Both the position numbers and the translations under genes were made by a program. A model generated the notes under the pieces. The model saw nothing but the letters and a program-made list of their open reading frames with translations. It was not told the origin of the DNA and searched no databases. Shown one piece after another: positions 1-10,178 of a DNA stretch of 64,000 nucleotides (position 1 is its first letter; each line of letters opens with the position of its first letter). The stretch is from Agrobacterium sp. RAC06 (lineage in GTDB: Bacteria > Pseudomonadota > Alphaproteobacteria > Rhizobiales > Rhizobiaceae): the NCBI RefSeq assembly GCF_001713475.1, contig NZ_CP016499.1, positions 2,046,001-2,110,000 on the forward strand. Reading direction: 5' to 3'.

Positions 1-1
1 G

Positions 2-88
2 CTGGCCGGCTCGCAGGATGCCAAGACGACGCTCGACAAGATCGTCGAGCGTGGCAATGCAGCCATCGCTTCCGTTTCCAGCAACTGA
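2..88 (+). CDS. ugpB: UgpB C-terminus (glycerol-3-phosphate-binding protein), partial
   Basis: The window opens inside a reading frame that gives 28 residues ending IVERGNAAIASVSSN and a TGA stop. A charged C-terminal helix of this kind is usual for sugar-type periplasmic binding proteins. The identity rests mainly on position: the next three genes are ugpA, ugpE and ugpC in the usual order, so the upstream gene should be the binding protein of the sn-glycerol-3-phosphate importer. The bulk of the gene lies outside the window. Confidence 0.75.
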   Translation: MAGSQDAKTTLDKIVERGNAAIASVSSN

Positions 89-104
89 TCTGACCGAATG
101 ACGA

Positions 105-140
105 CACTGCCCGCATCGCAAGGTGCGGGCAGTGCTTTTT
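105..140 (+). terminator. Terminator-like hairpin between ugpB and ugpA
   Basis: A perfect 11-bp stem (CACTGCCCGCA at 105-115, TGCGGGCAGTG at 124-134) with an 8-nt loop is followed by CTTTTT. It sits 16 nt after the ugpB stop and 25 nt before the ugpA start. It has the form of an intrinsic terminator. Within an operon it would lower permease expression relative to the binding protein, or protect the 3' end of the ugpB message. Confidence 0.8.
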
Positions 141-165
141 CCATGGCCGGCTGAGGAGCATCGCC

Positions 166-1047
166 TTGCACACGGTTCACTTCCCGAACAAAATCCTGCC
201 CTATCTGCTGTTGGCGCCCCAGATCATCCTGACGCTGGTCTTCTTCTTCTGGCCCGCAAGCCAGGCGATCTACCAGTCCATGCTGAGGGAAGATCCGTTC
301 GGGCTCAAAAGCACCTTCGTGGGCTTCGCCAATTTCTCCAACATTCTGTCGGATCCGAATTACCTGCACGCGTTTCAGGTGACGATCGTGTTCAGCGCGC
401 TGACGGCTCTCGTCTCGATGGCGGTCGCGCTGCTTCTGGCCACGGCGGCCGACAAGGTGGTCCGCGGCCAGACCTTTTACCGCACGCTGCTGATCTGGCC
501 CTATGCCGTCGCCCCTGCCGTTGCAGGCATGCTGTGGCTCTTCATGTTCAACCCGGCCATGGGAACGCTTGCCTATCTCTTGCGCTCCACAGGCTTTGAT
601 TGGGATCCGCTTCTGAAGGGCGACCAGGCCATGGCGCTCATCGTCTTCGCCGCCGCCTGGAAGCAGATCAGCTACAACTTCCTCTTCTTCGTTGCAGGCC
701 TTCAGGCGATCCCGAAATCGCTCATCGAAGCGGCCGCCATCGACGGGGCCCGCGGCAGCAGGCGGTTCTGGACCATCATCTTCCCGCTTCTGGCCCCGAC
801 GACCTTCTTCCTGCTGGTGGTCAACACCGTCTACGCCTTCTTCGATACCTTCGGCATCATCCATGCCGTCACCGGTGGTGGCCCGGCCAAGGCGACCGAA
901 ACGCTGGTTTACAAGGTTTACAACGACGGCTTCGTCAACCTGAACCTCGGCTCATCCGCAGCGCAGTCCGTCATCCTGATGATCATCGTGATCGGCCTGA
1001 CTGCCTTCCAGTTCCGCTTCGTCGAGAAGCGGGTTCATTACGGCTGA
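166..1047 (+). CDS. ugpA: sn-Glycerol-3-phosphate ABC importer, permease UgpA
   Basis: This 293-residue inner-membrane protein has about six hydrophobic segments and the permease cytoplasmic loop EAAAIDGA (about residues 188-195), which docks on the ATPase. It would form the transmembrane pore with UgpE for uptake of glycerol-3-phosphate and glycerophosphodiesters. The start is a TTG at 166 with GAGGA about 9 nt upstream; the longer overlapping frame at 123 has no membrane character. The gene follows a terminator-like hairpin after ugpB, and ugpE begins 9 nt after its stop. Length and gene order match the UgpABCE family, though substrate range cannot be read from the sequence. Confidence 0.9.
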   Translation: MHTVHFPNKILPYLLLAPQIILTLVFFFWPASQAIYQSMLREDPFGLKSTFVGFANFSNILSDPNYLHAFQVTIVFSALTALVSMAVALLLATAADKVVRGQTFYRTLLIWPYAVAPAVAGMLWLFMFNPAMGTLAYLLRSTGFDWDPLLKGDQAMALIVFAAAWKQISYNFLFFVAGLQAIPKSLIEAAAIDGARGSRRFWTIIFPLLAPTTFFLLVVNTVYAFFDTFGIIHAVTGGGPAKATETLVYKVYNDGFVNLNLGSSAAQSVILMIIVIGLTAFQFRFVEKRVHYG

Positions 1048-1056
1048 GGACCGGAC

Positions 1057-1905
1057 ATGATTGAAAAACGCCCCATCGCCAATATGATTGGCCACCTGAT
1101 CCTCGTCATCGGCATCATCGTCGTTGCCTTTCCGATCTACTACACCTTCATCGCGTCCTCGATGAGCTCGCAGGATATCATCCGGCCGCCCATGTCGCTG
1201 TTGCCGGGCGACCATCTGGTCGAAAACTACACGGAAGCCATGTCCGGCGGCGTGGAGCGCGTCGTCGGCGTGAGCCTCGAACGGCTGTTGTTCAATTCCT
1301 TCGTCGTCGCGATCGCGATCGCCGTCGGCAAGATCATCATCTCGTTCCTCTCGGCCTTCGCGATTGTCTTCTTCCGCTTCCGTTTCCGGATGTTCTTCTT
1401 CTGGATGATCTTCATCACCCTGATGCTACCGGTCGAGGTACGCATTCTGCCCACCTACAAGGTGATCGTGGATCTTGGGCTGATCGACACCTATGCGGGG
1501 CTCACGCTCCCGCTGATGGCGTCAGCGACGGCAACCTTCCTGTTCAGACAGTTCTTCCTGACCATACCGGGCGAACTGGTTGAAGCTGCGCGCATCGACA
1601 ATGCCGGGCCGTTCCGCTTCATGAAGGACATCCTGCTGCCGCTGTCGACCACCAACATCGCAGCACTCTTCGTCATCCTCTTCATCTATGGTTGGACCCA
1701 GTATCTCTGGCCGCTTCTGGTCACGAACGATGCGAAGATGAATACCATCATCATCGGCCTTCGCCGCATGGTCGATTTCACCGACGCCTCCACGCCCTGG
1801 AATTACGTCATGGTTACGGCGATCCTCGCCATCATCCCTCCCATCATCGTTGTCGTTCTGATGCAGCGATGGTTCGTCAAAGGTCTTGTGGAGACAGAAA
1901 AGTAA
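1057..1905 (+). CDS. ugpE: sn-Glycerol-3-phosphate ABC importer, permease UgpE
   Basis: This is the second permease subunit, 282 residues. It has an N-terminal membrane segment near residues 10-30, further hydrophobic helices, and the ATPase-docking loop EAARIDNAG at about 176-184. It pairs with UgpA. The ATG lies 9 nt after the ugpA stop, with the purine-rich GAGGAC as ribosome site. Its TAA stop shares one base with the ATG of ugpC (TAATG), so translation of the two is probably coupled. Length and the C-terminal [13 protein letters not shown] end are usual for the MalG/UgpE family. Confidence 0.9.
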   Translation: MIEKRPIANMIGHLILVIGIIVVAFPIYYTFIASSMSSQDIIRPPMSLLPGDHLVENYTEAMSGGVERVVGVSLERLLFNSFVVAIAIAVGKIIISFLSAFAIVFFRFRFRMFFFWMIFITLMLPVEVRILPTYKVIVDLGLIDTYAGLTLPLMASATATFLFRQFFLTIPGELVEAARIDNAGPFRFMKDILLPLSTTNIAALFVILFIYGWTQYLWPLLVTNDAKMNTIIIGLRRMVDFTDASTPWNYVMVTAILAIIPPIIVVVLMQRWFVKGLVETEK

Positions 1906-2954
1906 TGGCCCAGATTGTTTTGAACGATGTCCGCAAGATGTATGGCAATGTCGAAGCCATCAAAGGCGTGTCTCTGGAAATCGCCGATGGGGAGCTCGTG
2001 GTTCTCGTGGGGCCATCCGGCTGCGGCAAGTCCACGCTGTTGCGCATGATTGCCGGCCTTGAGAGCATCTCAGGCGGCGAGATCGCGATCGGCGACCGGG
2101 TCGTCAACCAGCTGGAACCATCCGAGCGCGACATTGCCATGGTGTTCCAGAACTACGCGCTCTACCCGCACATGACCGTCCGCCAGAACCTGGCTTACGG
2201 TCTGAAGAACCGCAACACGCCGAAGGACGAGATTGACCGCCGCATCGAGCAGGCGGCCAAAGCACTGGAGATCGAGCAGTTCCTGGAGCGCAAGCCCCGT
2301 CAGCTCTCGGGCGGCCAGCGTCAGCGCGTTGCCATGGGTCGCGCCATCGTCCGCGAGCCGGCGGCCTATCTCTTCGACGAACCGCTGTCGAACCTCGATG
2401 CGAAGCTGCGCGTGCAGATGCGCGTCGAGATCAAGCGGCTGCAGCGGTCGCTCGCCACAACCAGCGTCTACGTGACCCATGACCAGATGGAGGCCATGAC
2501 GCTCGCCGACAGGCTCGTTGTACTGAATGCCGGGCGTATCGAACAGGTCGGCACGCCGATCGAGCTTTACGAGCGCCCGGCGACGACCTTCGTGGCAACC
2601 TTCATCGGGTCACCCTCGATGAACCTGCTGCAGATGGCGACGAAGACCGATAGCTGGTCGATGACGTCAGATGCGTCGGTTCCGTCGGGCACTGCCACAC
2701 TCGGCATTCGCCCGGAAGATCTCCACCTGATCACGGACGTGCCGGGGGACGAGATCTTCACCGCAAGCGTCAAGGTCGCCGCGGTTGAACTGGTTGGGGC
2801 CGAAAGCTACGTGCACGGTACGCTTACCGATGGCAGCGACATCGTCTTCCGTGTGGCGGGTCGCTCGCGGATCGAGATGGACGACATGGTGCAGATCGGC
2901 GCGAAGCCATCGGACCTGCACTACTTCGATGCAAACGGCGCGCGTCTCAACTGA
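1905..2954 (+). CDS. ugpC: sn-Glycerol-3-phosphate ABC importer, ATPase UgpC
   Basis: This 349-residue ATPase energises UgpAE. It has Walker [10 protein letters not shown] (36-44), the Q-loop region [11 protein letters not shown] (80-90), signature LSGGQRQR (134-141), Walker B YLFDEP (155-160) and the switch histidine in THDQ (H192). The C-terminal third is a TOBE/OB-fold regulatory domain of the MalK type. I start it at the ATG overlapping the ugpE stop, because the frame extending upstream to 1692 only shadows ugpE. A hairpin about 20 nt downstream ends the operon. MalK-type domains can bind regulatory partners, but nothing here shows which. Confidence 0.92.
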   Translation: MAQIVLNDVRKMYGNVEAIKGVSLEIADGELVVLVGPSGCGKSTLLRMIAGLESISGGEIAIGDRVVNQLEPSERDIAMVFQNYALYPHMTVRQNLAYGLKNRNTPKDEIDRRIEQAAKALEIEQFLERKPRQLSGGQRQRVAMGRAIVREPAAYLFDEPLSNLDAKLRVQMRVEIKRLQRSLATTSVYVTHDQMEAMTLADRLVVLNAGRIEQVGTPIELYERPATTFVATFIGSPSMNLLQMATKTDSWSMTSDASVPSGTATLGIRPEDLHLITDVPGDEIFTASVKVAAVELVGAESYVHGTLTDGSDIVFRVAGRSRIEMDDMVQIGAKPSDLHYFDANGARLN

Positions 2955-2974
2955 TACCATCGGTTCGATACATC

Positions 2975-2998
2975 AGCGGGGCCTTCCGGCCCCGCTTC
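2975..2998. terminator. Bidirectional hairpin between ugpC and the phosphatase gene
   Basis: A 9-bp perfect stem (AGCGGGGCC, loop TTCC, GGCCCCGCT) lies in the 71-bp gap between two convergent genes. The T-run after it is short (TTCGAT), so termination strength is uncertain. Its placement suits both operons. Confidence 0.6.
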
Positions 2999-3025
2999 GA
3001 TGGCTGCCTGGCACGGTCCGAGACC

Positions 3026-3832
3026 TCAATCTGCCCGTTGGACACTCGACAGGTGGTTCAGGAGAAACCGGTGTGTGCCGGGATTGGCGACGATCAGCAA
3101 ACCGGATTTCTCGAAGAATTCCGGTCCCCGGCCCCACCAGTCGGTCACCACCCCACCAGCTTCTTCCACCAGAAGAATCCCGGCTGCCGTATCGACGAAA
3201 CCGGTCTGCTCGAAGTAGCCGGTAAAGCGACCGCAGGCGACATAGGCGCAACAATTGGCGGCACTGCCGAGAACGCGGACGGCGCCGATCGGTGCGCGGA
3301 TCGCATCCAGCCGTGCATAGGCGCCGGCATGCATGGAGAGGTTGGGCGTGGGAAGGCCGGTTCCGACCACCATCTGGCTGACATCGGCGCTGTCGCGCAT
3401 TTCGAGCCGCTTGCCGTTGAGGTAAGCACCCTGCCCTTTGACGGCCGTGAACATCTCGTCCGTCACCGGATTGTAGACGAGGCCGCAGATCGTCTCTCCG
3501 GCACGCCGCAATGCAATCGTGATCGTATAGTCGAGACCCCAGAGGAAATTGGTGGTTCCGTCGATCGGGTCAACGAGAAAGCGATAGGTGTCATCCACAC
3601 CCTTGACCGGCGGAAACTCTTCTCCGCTGAGGCTCCAGTCGGGATAGCGCGTCAGCAGGTGATCGCGGATGAGGGTTTCGGACTGCTCGTCGGCAATACT
3701 GACGAAATCGCCCGGTCCCTTCACGCCGATTTCGAGTGTCTCCCTGCGATGAAAATGCTCAAGCGTCAGCGCGCCGGCGCGCCGCGCGGCCTCGACCATG
3801 TCGGTCAGGACGATTGTGGGATCGACTAACAT
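3026..3832 (-). CDS. Inositol-monophosphatase-family phosphatase
   Basis: This 268-residue enzyme has the full lithium-sensitive phosphomonoesterase signature: GEE (about 70-72), the metal-binding motif DPIDGTTNF (about 88-96) and VDTAAG followed by EEAGG (about 213-227). The family hydrolyses inositol monophosphate, histidinol phosphate, fructose-1,6-bisphosphate or related esters using Mg2+. The ATG at 3832 shares one base with the preceding stop (TGATG) and has AAGGAG at good spacing, so I prefer it to the TTG one codon earlier. It is the last gene of an operon with an ABC importer and a glycerophosphodiesterase. That context suggests it dephosphorylates a product of imported glycerophosphodiesters, with inositol phosphate the tempting candidate. 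Sequence alone does not settle the substrate. Confidence 0.85.
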   Translation of the reverse strand: MLVDPTIVLTDMVEAARRAGALTLEHFHRRETLEIGVKGPGDFVSIADEQSETLIRDHLLTRYPDWSLSGEEFPPVKGVDDTYRFLVDPIDGTTNFLWGLDYTITIALRRAGETICGLVYNPVTDEMFTAVKGQGAYLNGKRLEMRDSADVSQMVVGTGLPTPNLSMHAGAYARLDAIRAPIGAVRVLGSAANCCAYVACGRFTGYFEQTGFVDTAAGILLVEEAGGVVTDWWGRGPEFFEKSGLLIVANPGTHRFLLNHLSSVQRAD

Positions 3833-4669
3833 CAAGCGGCTCCTTCGGCCAAGGCAAACAGGAGACCCTCGGGGTCATCCGTGGTGATCTGGTCGACCCG
3901 CAGGTCGAGGAGACGGCGGATCTTTGCAAGCGTGGCCGAATTGATTGACCGGATCGTCCAGGCATCGACACGCCGGTTGTCGTCGTGCACGGCGCGGATG
4001 AGATCGACGCCGGCAGCATCGGCCGCCAGAATGAGCTCGTAGTCGAGATAGATCATCGCCGCTTCCGGTGCCGTCTTCAGTGCAGCCGCAATAAAGCGCG
4101 AGAAGTCCTCCCGGGATTGCAAGTCATCGAGCACGCCGACATAGGTCGGGTCGTATCCGGTTCTGAGCCCAGGCGTGGCGGCAGCCAGAGACGCGACGGC
4201 AGCGCTATCGCCACCCGAAAGGATCATCGCATGCGCCACCTTGGAAACGGCCGCCGCAAAATTGGCAATGACGGCCGGCGACAGGCGCGACAGGTCTTCC
4301 TTGTAGTCGAGCTGCAGAAGGGCATCGCGATGGGCAGGATTTGCAGCCAATAGGTCACAGAGATCCTCGAGCAACATGACCCGGTCAGCGATCGGCTCCC
4401 CGTCGTTTCCGCGCAGGAAAAGCCGGCGCAGCGTTTCGGCTGATGTCTCGCAGACCAGGCCGGATCCGGTGGTGCCGTGATCGAGTTCGAGATCGTGCAG
4501 GATCGCAAAACCCTTGTCGGCATGCACCACGAGATCCACCTCGACACTCGCGCCGATACGCATGGCGTCGAGAATACGGGTCGGCGTGAATTCGGCGTCA
4601 GAGGCTTTTCTCCGCGCCCGGTGCCACTTGATAAGGGTCCTGTGACCCTGGTGGTCGAGGAATATGGGG

Positions 4670-4680
<11 letters not shown>
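3832..4680 (-). CDS. Glycerophosphodiester phosphodiesterase-like protein (UgpQ family)
   Basis: The 282-residue protein has the outline of the GDPD TIM barrel: an N-terminal WHR, then EFTPTRILDAMRIGASVEVDL with the metal ligands E-x-D, then LHD about ten residues on. The usual PENT string after the first HR is replaced by an AEFT-like sequence, so the family match is clear but divergent. GDPDs split glycerophosphodiesters into glycerol-3-phosphate and an alcohol, and no signal peptide is seen, so it would act in the cytoplasm on imported substrate. I start at the ATG at 4680, which overlaps the ATPase stop by 11 nt. The phosphatase gene follows with a one-base overlap. The nearby ugp operon takes up glycerol-3-phosphate. 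Confidence 0.8.
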
Positions 4681-5716
<1,036 letters not shown>

Positions 5717-5741
5717 CTTGGCATTCCTGTAAGACTGTTGT

Positions 5742-6566
5742 TCATCCCCCAAAGCCCTTGGCAAAGGCGTTGCCGCCGATCACCCGGCGGGCGAACATCA
5801 GAGCGATGAAGGACGGGACCCAGAGCATGACGGACAGGACCGCGCCGAACTGGATGACCATCTGGTTGTTGATGAAGCTGATCATCAGCACGGGCATGGT
5901 GCGGATGCCCGGCGCGCCGATCAGCCAGGCGCCTTCCGTCTCATAAAAGGTGCCGACGAATGTCAGGAGAAGGGCCGCCGCGATGGTGGGCGCGGCCTGG
6001 GGCAAGGTAATCGACCAGAAGACACGGAACGGGCCTGCACCCACGTCGCGGGCAGCCTCTTCCATGCGGCGATCGACGGCCTGGAATGCGGCAACCGGGA
6101 TCCAGATCATGAACATCAGCGTGTTGACGAGCTGGATAAGCGCCACACCCCAAAAGGTGCCGATCAGGTCTAGCTGCAGAAAGATCGCGGCGATGGCGAC
6201 GAGGAGACCGAACTTCGGGAAGGCATGGCCTGCAAGAAACGAGAAGAACAACAAGTCACGGCCTGGAAACCGCATACGCGCAAAGGCATAAGCTGCCGGC
6301 AGGCAGATGACCGCGGAGGCAAGCGTCACCACGGCCGAGAGCGTCAGGCTCAGCCACAGCGCGCTCCACACGTCCGAACGGTTGAGCGTCTGCTCCCAGA
6401 ACCGCAGACCGAATTGTTGTGGCAGCACATTCGGATAGCGCCAGACCTCGGTGAAGGCCCAGATGCCGACGACGAGTAGAGGCAGGACGACGACGATCGA
6501 AAGCACGAGTGCGAGCAGCATGCCGGTGCCATCGATCCGGCGCGGCGGGGTTATGGATTCGGTCAT
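5742..6566 (-). CDS. ABC importer permease 2 (AfuB/PotC type)
   Basis: A 274-residue membrane protein with about six hydrophobic segments and the docking loop EEAARDVGAGPFRVFWS. It forms the pore with the permease at 6572-7450. I start at the ATG at 6566 (MTESITPPRRID), with GGGGAG about 9 nt upstream. An ATG at 6575 overlapping the upstream stop by 4 nt is possible, but then the ribosome site would touch the start codon. The region from 6576 to 6944 in this frame is a shadow of the upstream gene. The ATPase gene follows after 25 nt. Confidence 0.85.
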   Translation of the reverse strand: MTESITPPRRIDGTGMLLALVLSIVVVLPLLVVGIWAFTEVWRYPNVLPQQFGLRFWEQTLNRSDVWSALWLSLTLSAVVTLASAVICLPAAYAFARMRFPGRDLLFFSFLAGHAFPKFGLLVAIAAIFLQLDLIGTFWGVALIQLVNTLMFMIWIPVAAFQAVDRRMEEAARDVGAGPFRVFWSITLPQAAPTIAAALLLTFVGTFYETEGAWLIGAPGIRTMPVLMISFINNQMVIQFGAVLSVMLWVPSFIALMFARRVIGGNAFAKGFGG

Positions 6567-6571
6567 TTGCC

Positions 6572-7450
6572 TCATCTCCCCTGGTTGCGGGCGACGGAGC
6601 GCACGTAAAACAGGCCAAAGACAATGCAGAAGCCGAAGGTGATGACAGCCTGCGTGATCGCTCCAACAGGATCGTTCAGGTCCCGGAACGTGCGCTGCAT
6701 GAAGGGGCCCATCATCTCGGGCGACGCTGGGCCGAGCAGATAGGGCAGCGTAAAGGCGGAAAAGATGCCGAGTACGGCGAAGGAGAGTGCCACCAGGATG
6801 GAATTGGTGATCTGCGGCAGAATGATGTGCCGGAGAACCCGAAGCCGGCTTGCACCGACATCCCGCGCAGCCTCGATCGCCATGTTGCTCACCGAGCCGA
6901 GACCCGAGAGCAGGATCAGCACCGTCAGCGGAATATTGTCCCAAACCAGTCCGATCACCGGCCCCCAGGGCGTGAGATAGGGCGTTCTCAATTTCGGCAG
7001 GCCGGCGAAGTTCAAGAGCAGGTCGACCATGCCATTCGGCCCGAGCACGCGGATCAGGGCATAGGCGAGAATGATCGATGGAACGAACATCGGCAGGATG
7101 GCAAGCGCCTGCACATAGGAGGCGATACCGCCCTTGGCAAAGCGCAGGTAAAGCGCGATCGGAAGCGACACGACCAGGAGCAGCAGGGCACAGACCGCTG
7201 TGGTCCAGAGCGTCAGGCTGAGATTGTTGAGACTGTAGGCGTCGGAAAAGAAGAAGATGTAGCTCGACAGGTCGAAACCTGCCTCACCATCGGGCGAAGT
7301 ACGCCACACCGTGCGCAGGACGGCACTGATGATTGGCCAGATGACCAGCCATCCGACAAGCGAAACCGGTAGGGCGACGAGCAGGAGGCCAATAAGCCCC
7401 CTGCCCGACATGGTTCTGGATATGGCAGACGCACTCACGCCTGAACTCAC
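6572..7450 (-). CDS. ABC importer permease 1 (AfuB/PotB type)
   Basis: A 292-residue inner-membrane permease with an N-terminal hydrophobic helix after SGRGLIGLLL, about five more membrane segments and the loop EAARDVGASRLRVLRHI for ATPase contact. The start is a GTG at 7450 whose last bases overlap the binding-protein stop (GTGA), so translation is probably coupled. Being one of two separate permeases, rather than a fused pair, it resembles PotBC and aminoethylphosphonate systems more than FbpB. Confidence 0.85.
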   Translation of the reverse strand: MSSGVSASAISRTMSGRGLIGLLLVALPVSLVGWLVIWPIISAVLRTVWRTSPDGEAGFDLSSYIFFFSDAYSLNNLSLTLWTTAVCALLLLVVSLPIALYLRFAKGGIASYVQALAILPMFVPSIILAYALIRVLGPNGMVDLLLNFAGLPKLRTPYLTPWGPVIGLVWDNIPLTVLILLSGLGSVSNMAIEAARDVGASRLRVLRHIILPQITNSILVALSFAVLGIFSAFTLPYLLGPASPEMMGPFMQRTFRDLNDPVGAITQAVITFGFCIVFGLFYVRSVARNQGR

Positions 7451-8598
7451 GACTTCCGGTCGATGGTCGGTGCCACATTGCGGTACCAGCCGTCATTGAC
7501 GGCGACTTCCCAGGCGCCCGACGGGAAGGTCGGAATGCTGTTCGGGATGATAGCGGCAAACTTCTCGCGCAGATCGGCGGAGACATGTTCCCAGCTGACG
7601 CCAGGGAAGCCGCCGAGCTCGGAGAGGATGGCACCCTGGATCTCTTCGGTCAGGACGAAGTCGGCCAGCTTCAGGGCTGCGTCGCGGTTCTTGCCATTGC
7701 TCAGCACCACGGCGCGCGAGAAGTTGCCGCAAAGAGCCAGATCCTGAAGCTGCACGATGCCAGTGGTTTCCGGCAGGACGCCCTGGGCGATCGCCTGGAG
7801 AACCTGGTCGGACCAGACCGGGATCATGGTCACAACGCCCTGGGCCAACAACTGGATCGACTGGGTGTTGCCGGAGGAGTAGGCGCCGTTGTCGTAGAGT
7901 GACGGGGCGATGTCCTTGAGCAGTTCCCAAGCCTTGCCGAGGGCCTCATTGCCGAAGGCTTCGGTGTAGTTGTCGACCGTGAATGCCTTAGGGTCGAGGC
8001 CGTTTGCCTGATGGATGGCACGACGGACGAAGTTTCCGCCCGAACCACCCTTGTCAGGGCGGTTGTAGACGAACTGGCCGGGGTTTGCCTTGATCCAGGC
8101 GACGAGCGCATCCCAGGTCTTCGGCGCATCGGCAGCCGCCAGCTTGGTGGTGTCATAGGCGAGAAGCACCTGGCTGCCGCGATAGGGAAGCGAGAAGTCG
8201 CTATCGATAGCGAGCGGGTTGACCTTCGCATAGTTCGACAGGCCAGCTTCCTTCATGTTGACGTAGAGGCCGGCTTCGATGGCGCCCTTTGGCAGACGCG
8301 GATCGGTATGCTCGAAGTAATCGGCCTGCGGGTCGGTGTTCGTCTGCATTGCCGCGATGGCGCGCTCGGCGATCGACTGGATGCCTGCATTGTCACCGGC
8401 ATCGACGAGATTGAGCTTCACGCCCGCATGCGCTGCTTCGAAAGCCGGCTTGACAGTGTTGGTCCAGAAATCGAGCACATTGGCATCCGAGCCGGTATAC
8501 CAGTCGATCTGGCCTTCGGCTGCAAAGGACAGCTTCGGCAGGATCATCATTCCGGCAACGGTGCCGGCCGTGGAAATCAGGAATGCGCGACGCTTCAT
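7447..8598 (-). CDS. Periplasmic substrate-binding protein (AfuA/FbpA-like)
   Basis: A 383-residue extracellular solute-binding protein of the type 2 periplasmic fold. The N-terminus MKRRAFLISTAGTVAGMM has RRxFL and a hydrophobic stretch ending in SFA-AEG, which looks like a Tat-type signal with cleavage near residue 27. The mature start IDWYTGSDANVLDFW resembles AfuA/FbpA-class proteins. The ATG at 8598 has GGGAGAAGACG upstream; the frame extending to 8853 has no signal peptide and crosses the operator region. It is the first gene of the operon after the LacI gene. Its ligand is unknown, though the downstream diesterase and phosphatase suggest a glycerophosphodiester. Confidence 0.85.
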   Translation of the reverse strand: MKRRAFLISTAGTVAGMMILPKLSFAAEGQIDWYTGSDANVLDFWTNTVKPAFEAAHAGVKLNLVDAGDNAGIQSIAERAIAAMQTNTDPQADYFEHTDPRLPKGAIEAGLYVNMKEAGLSNYAKVNPLAIDSDFSLPYRGSQVLLAYDTTKLAAADAPKTWDALVAWIKANPGQFVYNRPDKGGSGGNFVRRAIHQANGLDPKAFTVDNYTEAFGNEALGKAWELLKDIAPSLYDNGAYSSGNTQSIQLLAQGVVTMIPVWSDQVLQAIAQGVLPETTGIVQLQDLALCGNFSRAVVLSNGKNRDAALKLADFVLTEEIQGAILSELGGFPGVSWEHVSADLREKFAAIIPNSIPTFPSGAWEVAVNDGWYRNVAPTIDRKS

Positions 8599-8770
8599 CG
8601 TCTTCTCCCTTGGCTGCCGCGCCACTCGGCGTCGGCTTACAATCAAACCCCGAGACACCGCGACATTGACCCAGACGGGCCTGCAGCCTGCATCTCTCGA
8701 AATGCTTCGCCCGGGCACGCCTGCAGAGGGACCGCCGCCTCGGCCCCTCTGCAGGTCTGCACCATGCGCC

Positions 8771-8784
8771 TGCACATGCGTGCA
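8771..8784. promoter_or_regulatory. Operator palindrome O1 of the LacI-controlled operon
   Basis: TGCACATGCGTGCA: arms TGCAC and GTGCA around four bases. It lies 172 bp upstream of the binding-protein ATG and matches the second palindrome at 8849 except for one central base. Paired palindromes with a central CG-type core are typical of LacI-family operators. Confidence 0.6.
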
Positions 8785-8848
8785 ACGCGCTTGAACGGGC
8801 ATTTCCGTCCTACAGGGATTAGACGAAGGTTTGATGACACCAGCGCAA

Positions 8849-8862
8849 TGCACACGCGTGCA
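8849..8862. promoter_or_regulatory. Operator palindrome O2 of the LacI-controlled operon
   Basis: TGCACACGCGTGCA, extended to AATGCAC-ACGC-GTGCATT at 8847-8864, so it overlaps the stop codon of the LacI gene. It is offset by 78 bp from O1. Between the two, on the minus strand, TTGCGC and TCTAAT with a 19-bp gap form a weak candidate promoter. Confidence 0.6.
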
Positions 8863-9894
8863 TTAGGTCGTCCCAGGTTGGGGACGAACGGAGCGGCGCC
8901 AGACGGCAACCGGCTCGAAGACCGCTCCGTCCCCCTGCGGAGCCTCTGTCAGGCCTTGCACTTCCGTCAGGAGACTAACGACATGCGCCGCTATCCGATC
9001 GAGTGGCTGCTCGAAGGTTGTCAGGCGATAGGCTTCCCAAGAAGCCTGCTCGATATTGTCGAAGCCGATGACGCAGAGATCCTCCGGGATCCTCAGGCCG
9101 AATTCGAGGCGTGCCCCATCCATGAAGCCGATCGCCAGCAGATCGGTGACAGAGAACACGCCGTCCGGAGGTTCCGACCGGGCATAGACGCGTTTGGCGG
9201 CCTCGAAACCGGCGCGATAGCTGGTAGCGTCCGCCTCGAAGACGGTCACCCTGATCGCTTCAGCGGCTGCCGCTTCGAGGAAGCGCGCTTCTCTCTCCAC
9301 CAGGCTCGGGGTTCGAGCAGCCGAGGTTAAGATCCCGAGGCGCTTGCACCCGGCCCGTTTCAGGAGGAAAAGCGCCTCTCTTGCGGCCGTCGCATTGTCC
9401 AGCCCGACATTATCGCAGCCTTCCAGACCGTCGTCGCGGTTGATCAGGATAACCTGTTGGCCGTTGGCAAGCGCCGTTTTCACCAATCCCGTCGATGGCG
9501 TTCCCGACAGGACCACCGTCGCATCAGCGCGGTAGTGCAAGGTGAGCTTCAAGGCGTGATTGACGCTTGCCTCGTCACTCTCGGTATTGAGAACCACGGT
9601 GATCTTGCCGGCCGCCTGAAGCTTGCGGGTCAAGCGGTCGACCATCGCCGCCCTGACGGGCGTGGTCAGATCCGAGACGATCAGACAGACGATATTGCTG
9701 CGCTCGCGCAGCTGGCGGGCCAGATGGTTGACGTGATAGCCGAGCGCCTCGGCCGCTTCGACGACCTTTCGACGCGTTTCCTCAGAAACGCTCGCGCCTT
9801 CGGTAAAGGTACGCGACACGGCCGAACGGGACACGCCGGCACGCTCGGCCACCATTCTGGCGCTGACAAAAAGCGGCGAGCCATTCTTACGCAT
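8863..9894 (-). CDS. LacI-family transcriptional regulator
   Basis: A 343-residue repressor-type protein. The N-terminal helix-turn-helix (about residues 9-30, VSARMVAERAGVSRSAVSRTF) is followed by the hinge region EALGYHVNHLARQL and a periplasmic-binding-protein-like sensor domain containing SDLTTPVRA and the ending FDNIEQASWEAYRLTT that is typical of the family. It lies directly upstream of, and on the same strand as, the ABC/diesterase/phosphatase operon, with two matching palindromes between them. It most likely controls that operon in response to a substrate or breakdown product. Confidence 0.9.
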   Translation of the reverse strand: MRKNGSPLFVSARMVAERAGVSRSAVSRTFTEGASVSEETRRKVVEAAEALGYHVNHLARQLRERSNIVCLIVSDLTTPVRAAMVDRLTRKLQAAGKITVVLNTESDEASVNHALKLTLHYRADATVVLSGTPSTGLVKTALANGQQVILINRDDGLEGCDNVGLDNATAAREALFLLKRAGCKRLGILTSAARTPSLVEREARFLEAAAAEAIRVTVFEADATSYRAGFEAAKRVYARSEPPDGVFSVTDLLAIGFMDGARLEFGLRIPEDLCVIGFDNIEQASWEAYRLTTFEQPLDRIAAHVVSLLTEVQGLTEAPQGDGAVFEPVAVWRRSVRPQPGTT

Positions 9895-10178
9895 GCAGCA
9901 AAACCAATAGAGAGTTAGGGGCTCGTTCCGAAAAGCCCGGTTGCGGGCCTGACAGAACGGGACAGAGGGCGCATTACGCGTCTAGTGTGACACAAATTCG
10001 TGAGAAGGGTGAAGCAGACGGTTGAGGCACCAGGTCGAAATTGGTTGCAATTCGTACCGATTAGGGGCGCGCCATGGTAGACGAGGCCAATTTCTGAAGA
10101 ACGGACAGCTGAGCCTCAGCCTTCATTTCGCCCGCTTCTTAAGAACTTGGTAAGAATTCATTCCTGTCGGAGGTCTCC

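Noticed and set aside
8011-9330. 439-codon plus-strand frame opposite the binding protein and LacI genes
   Set aside because: It has no recognisable motif and spans the operator region. The minus-strand genes have signal peptide and HTH features.
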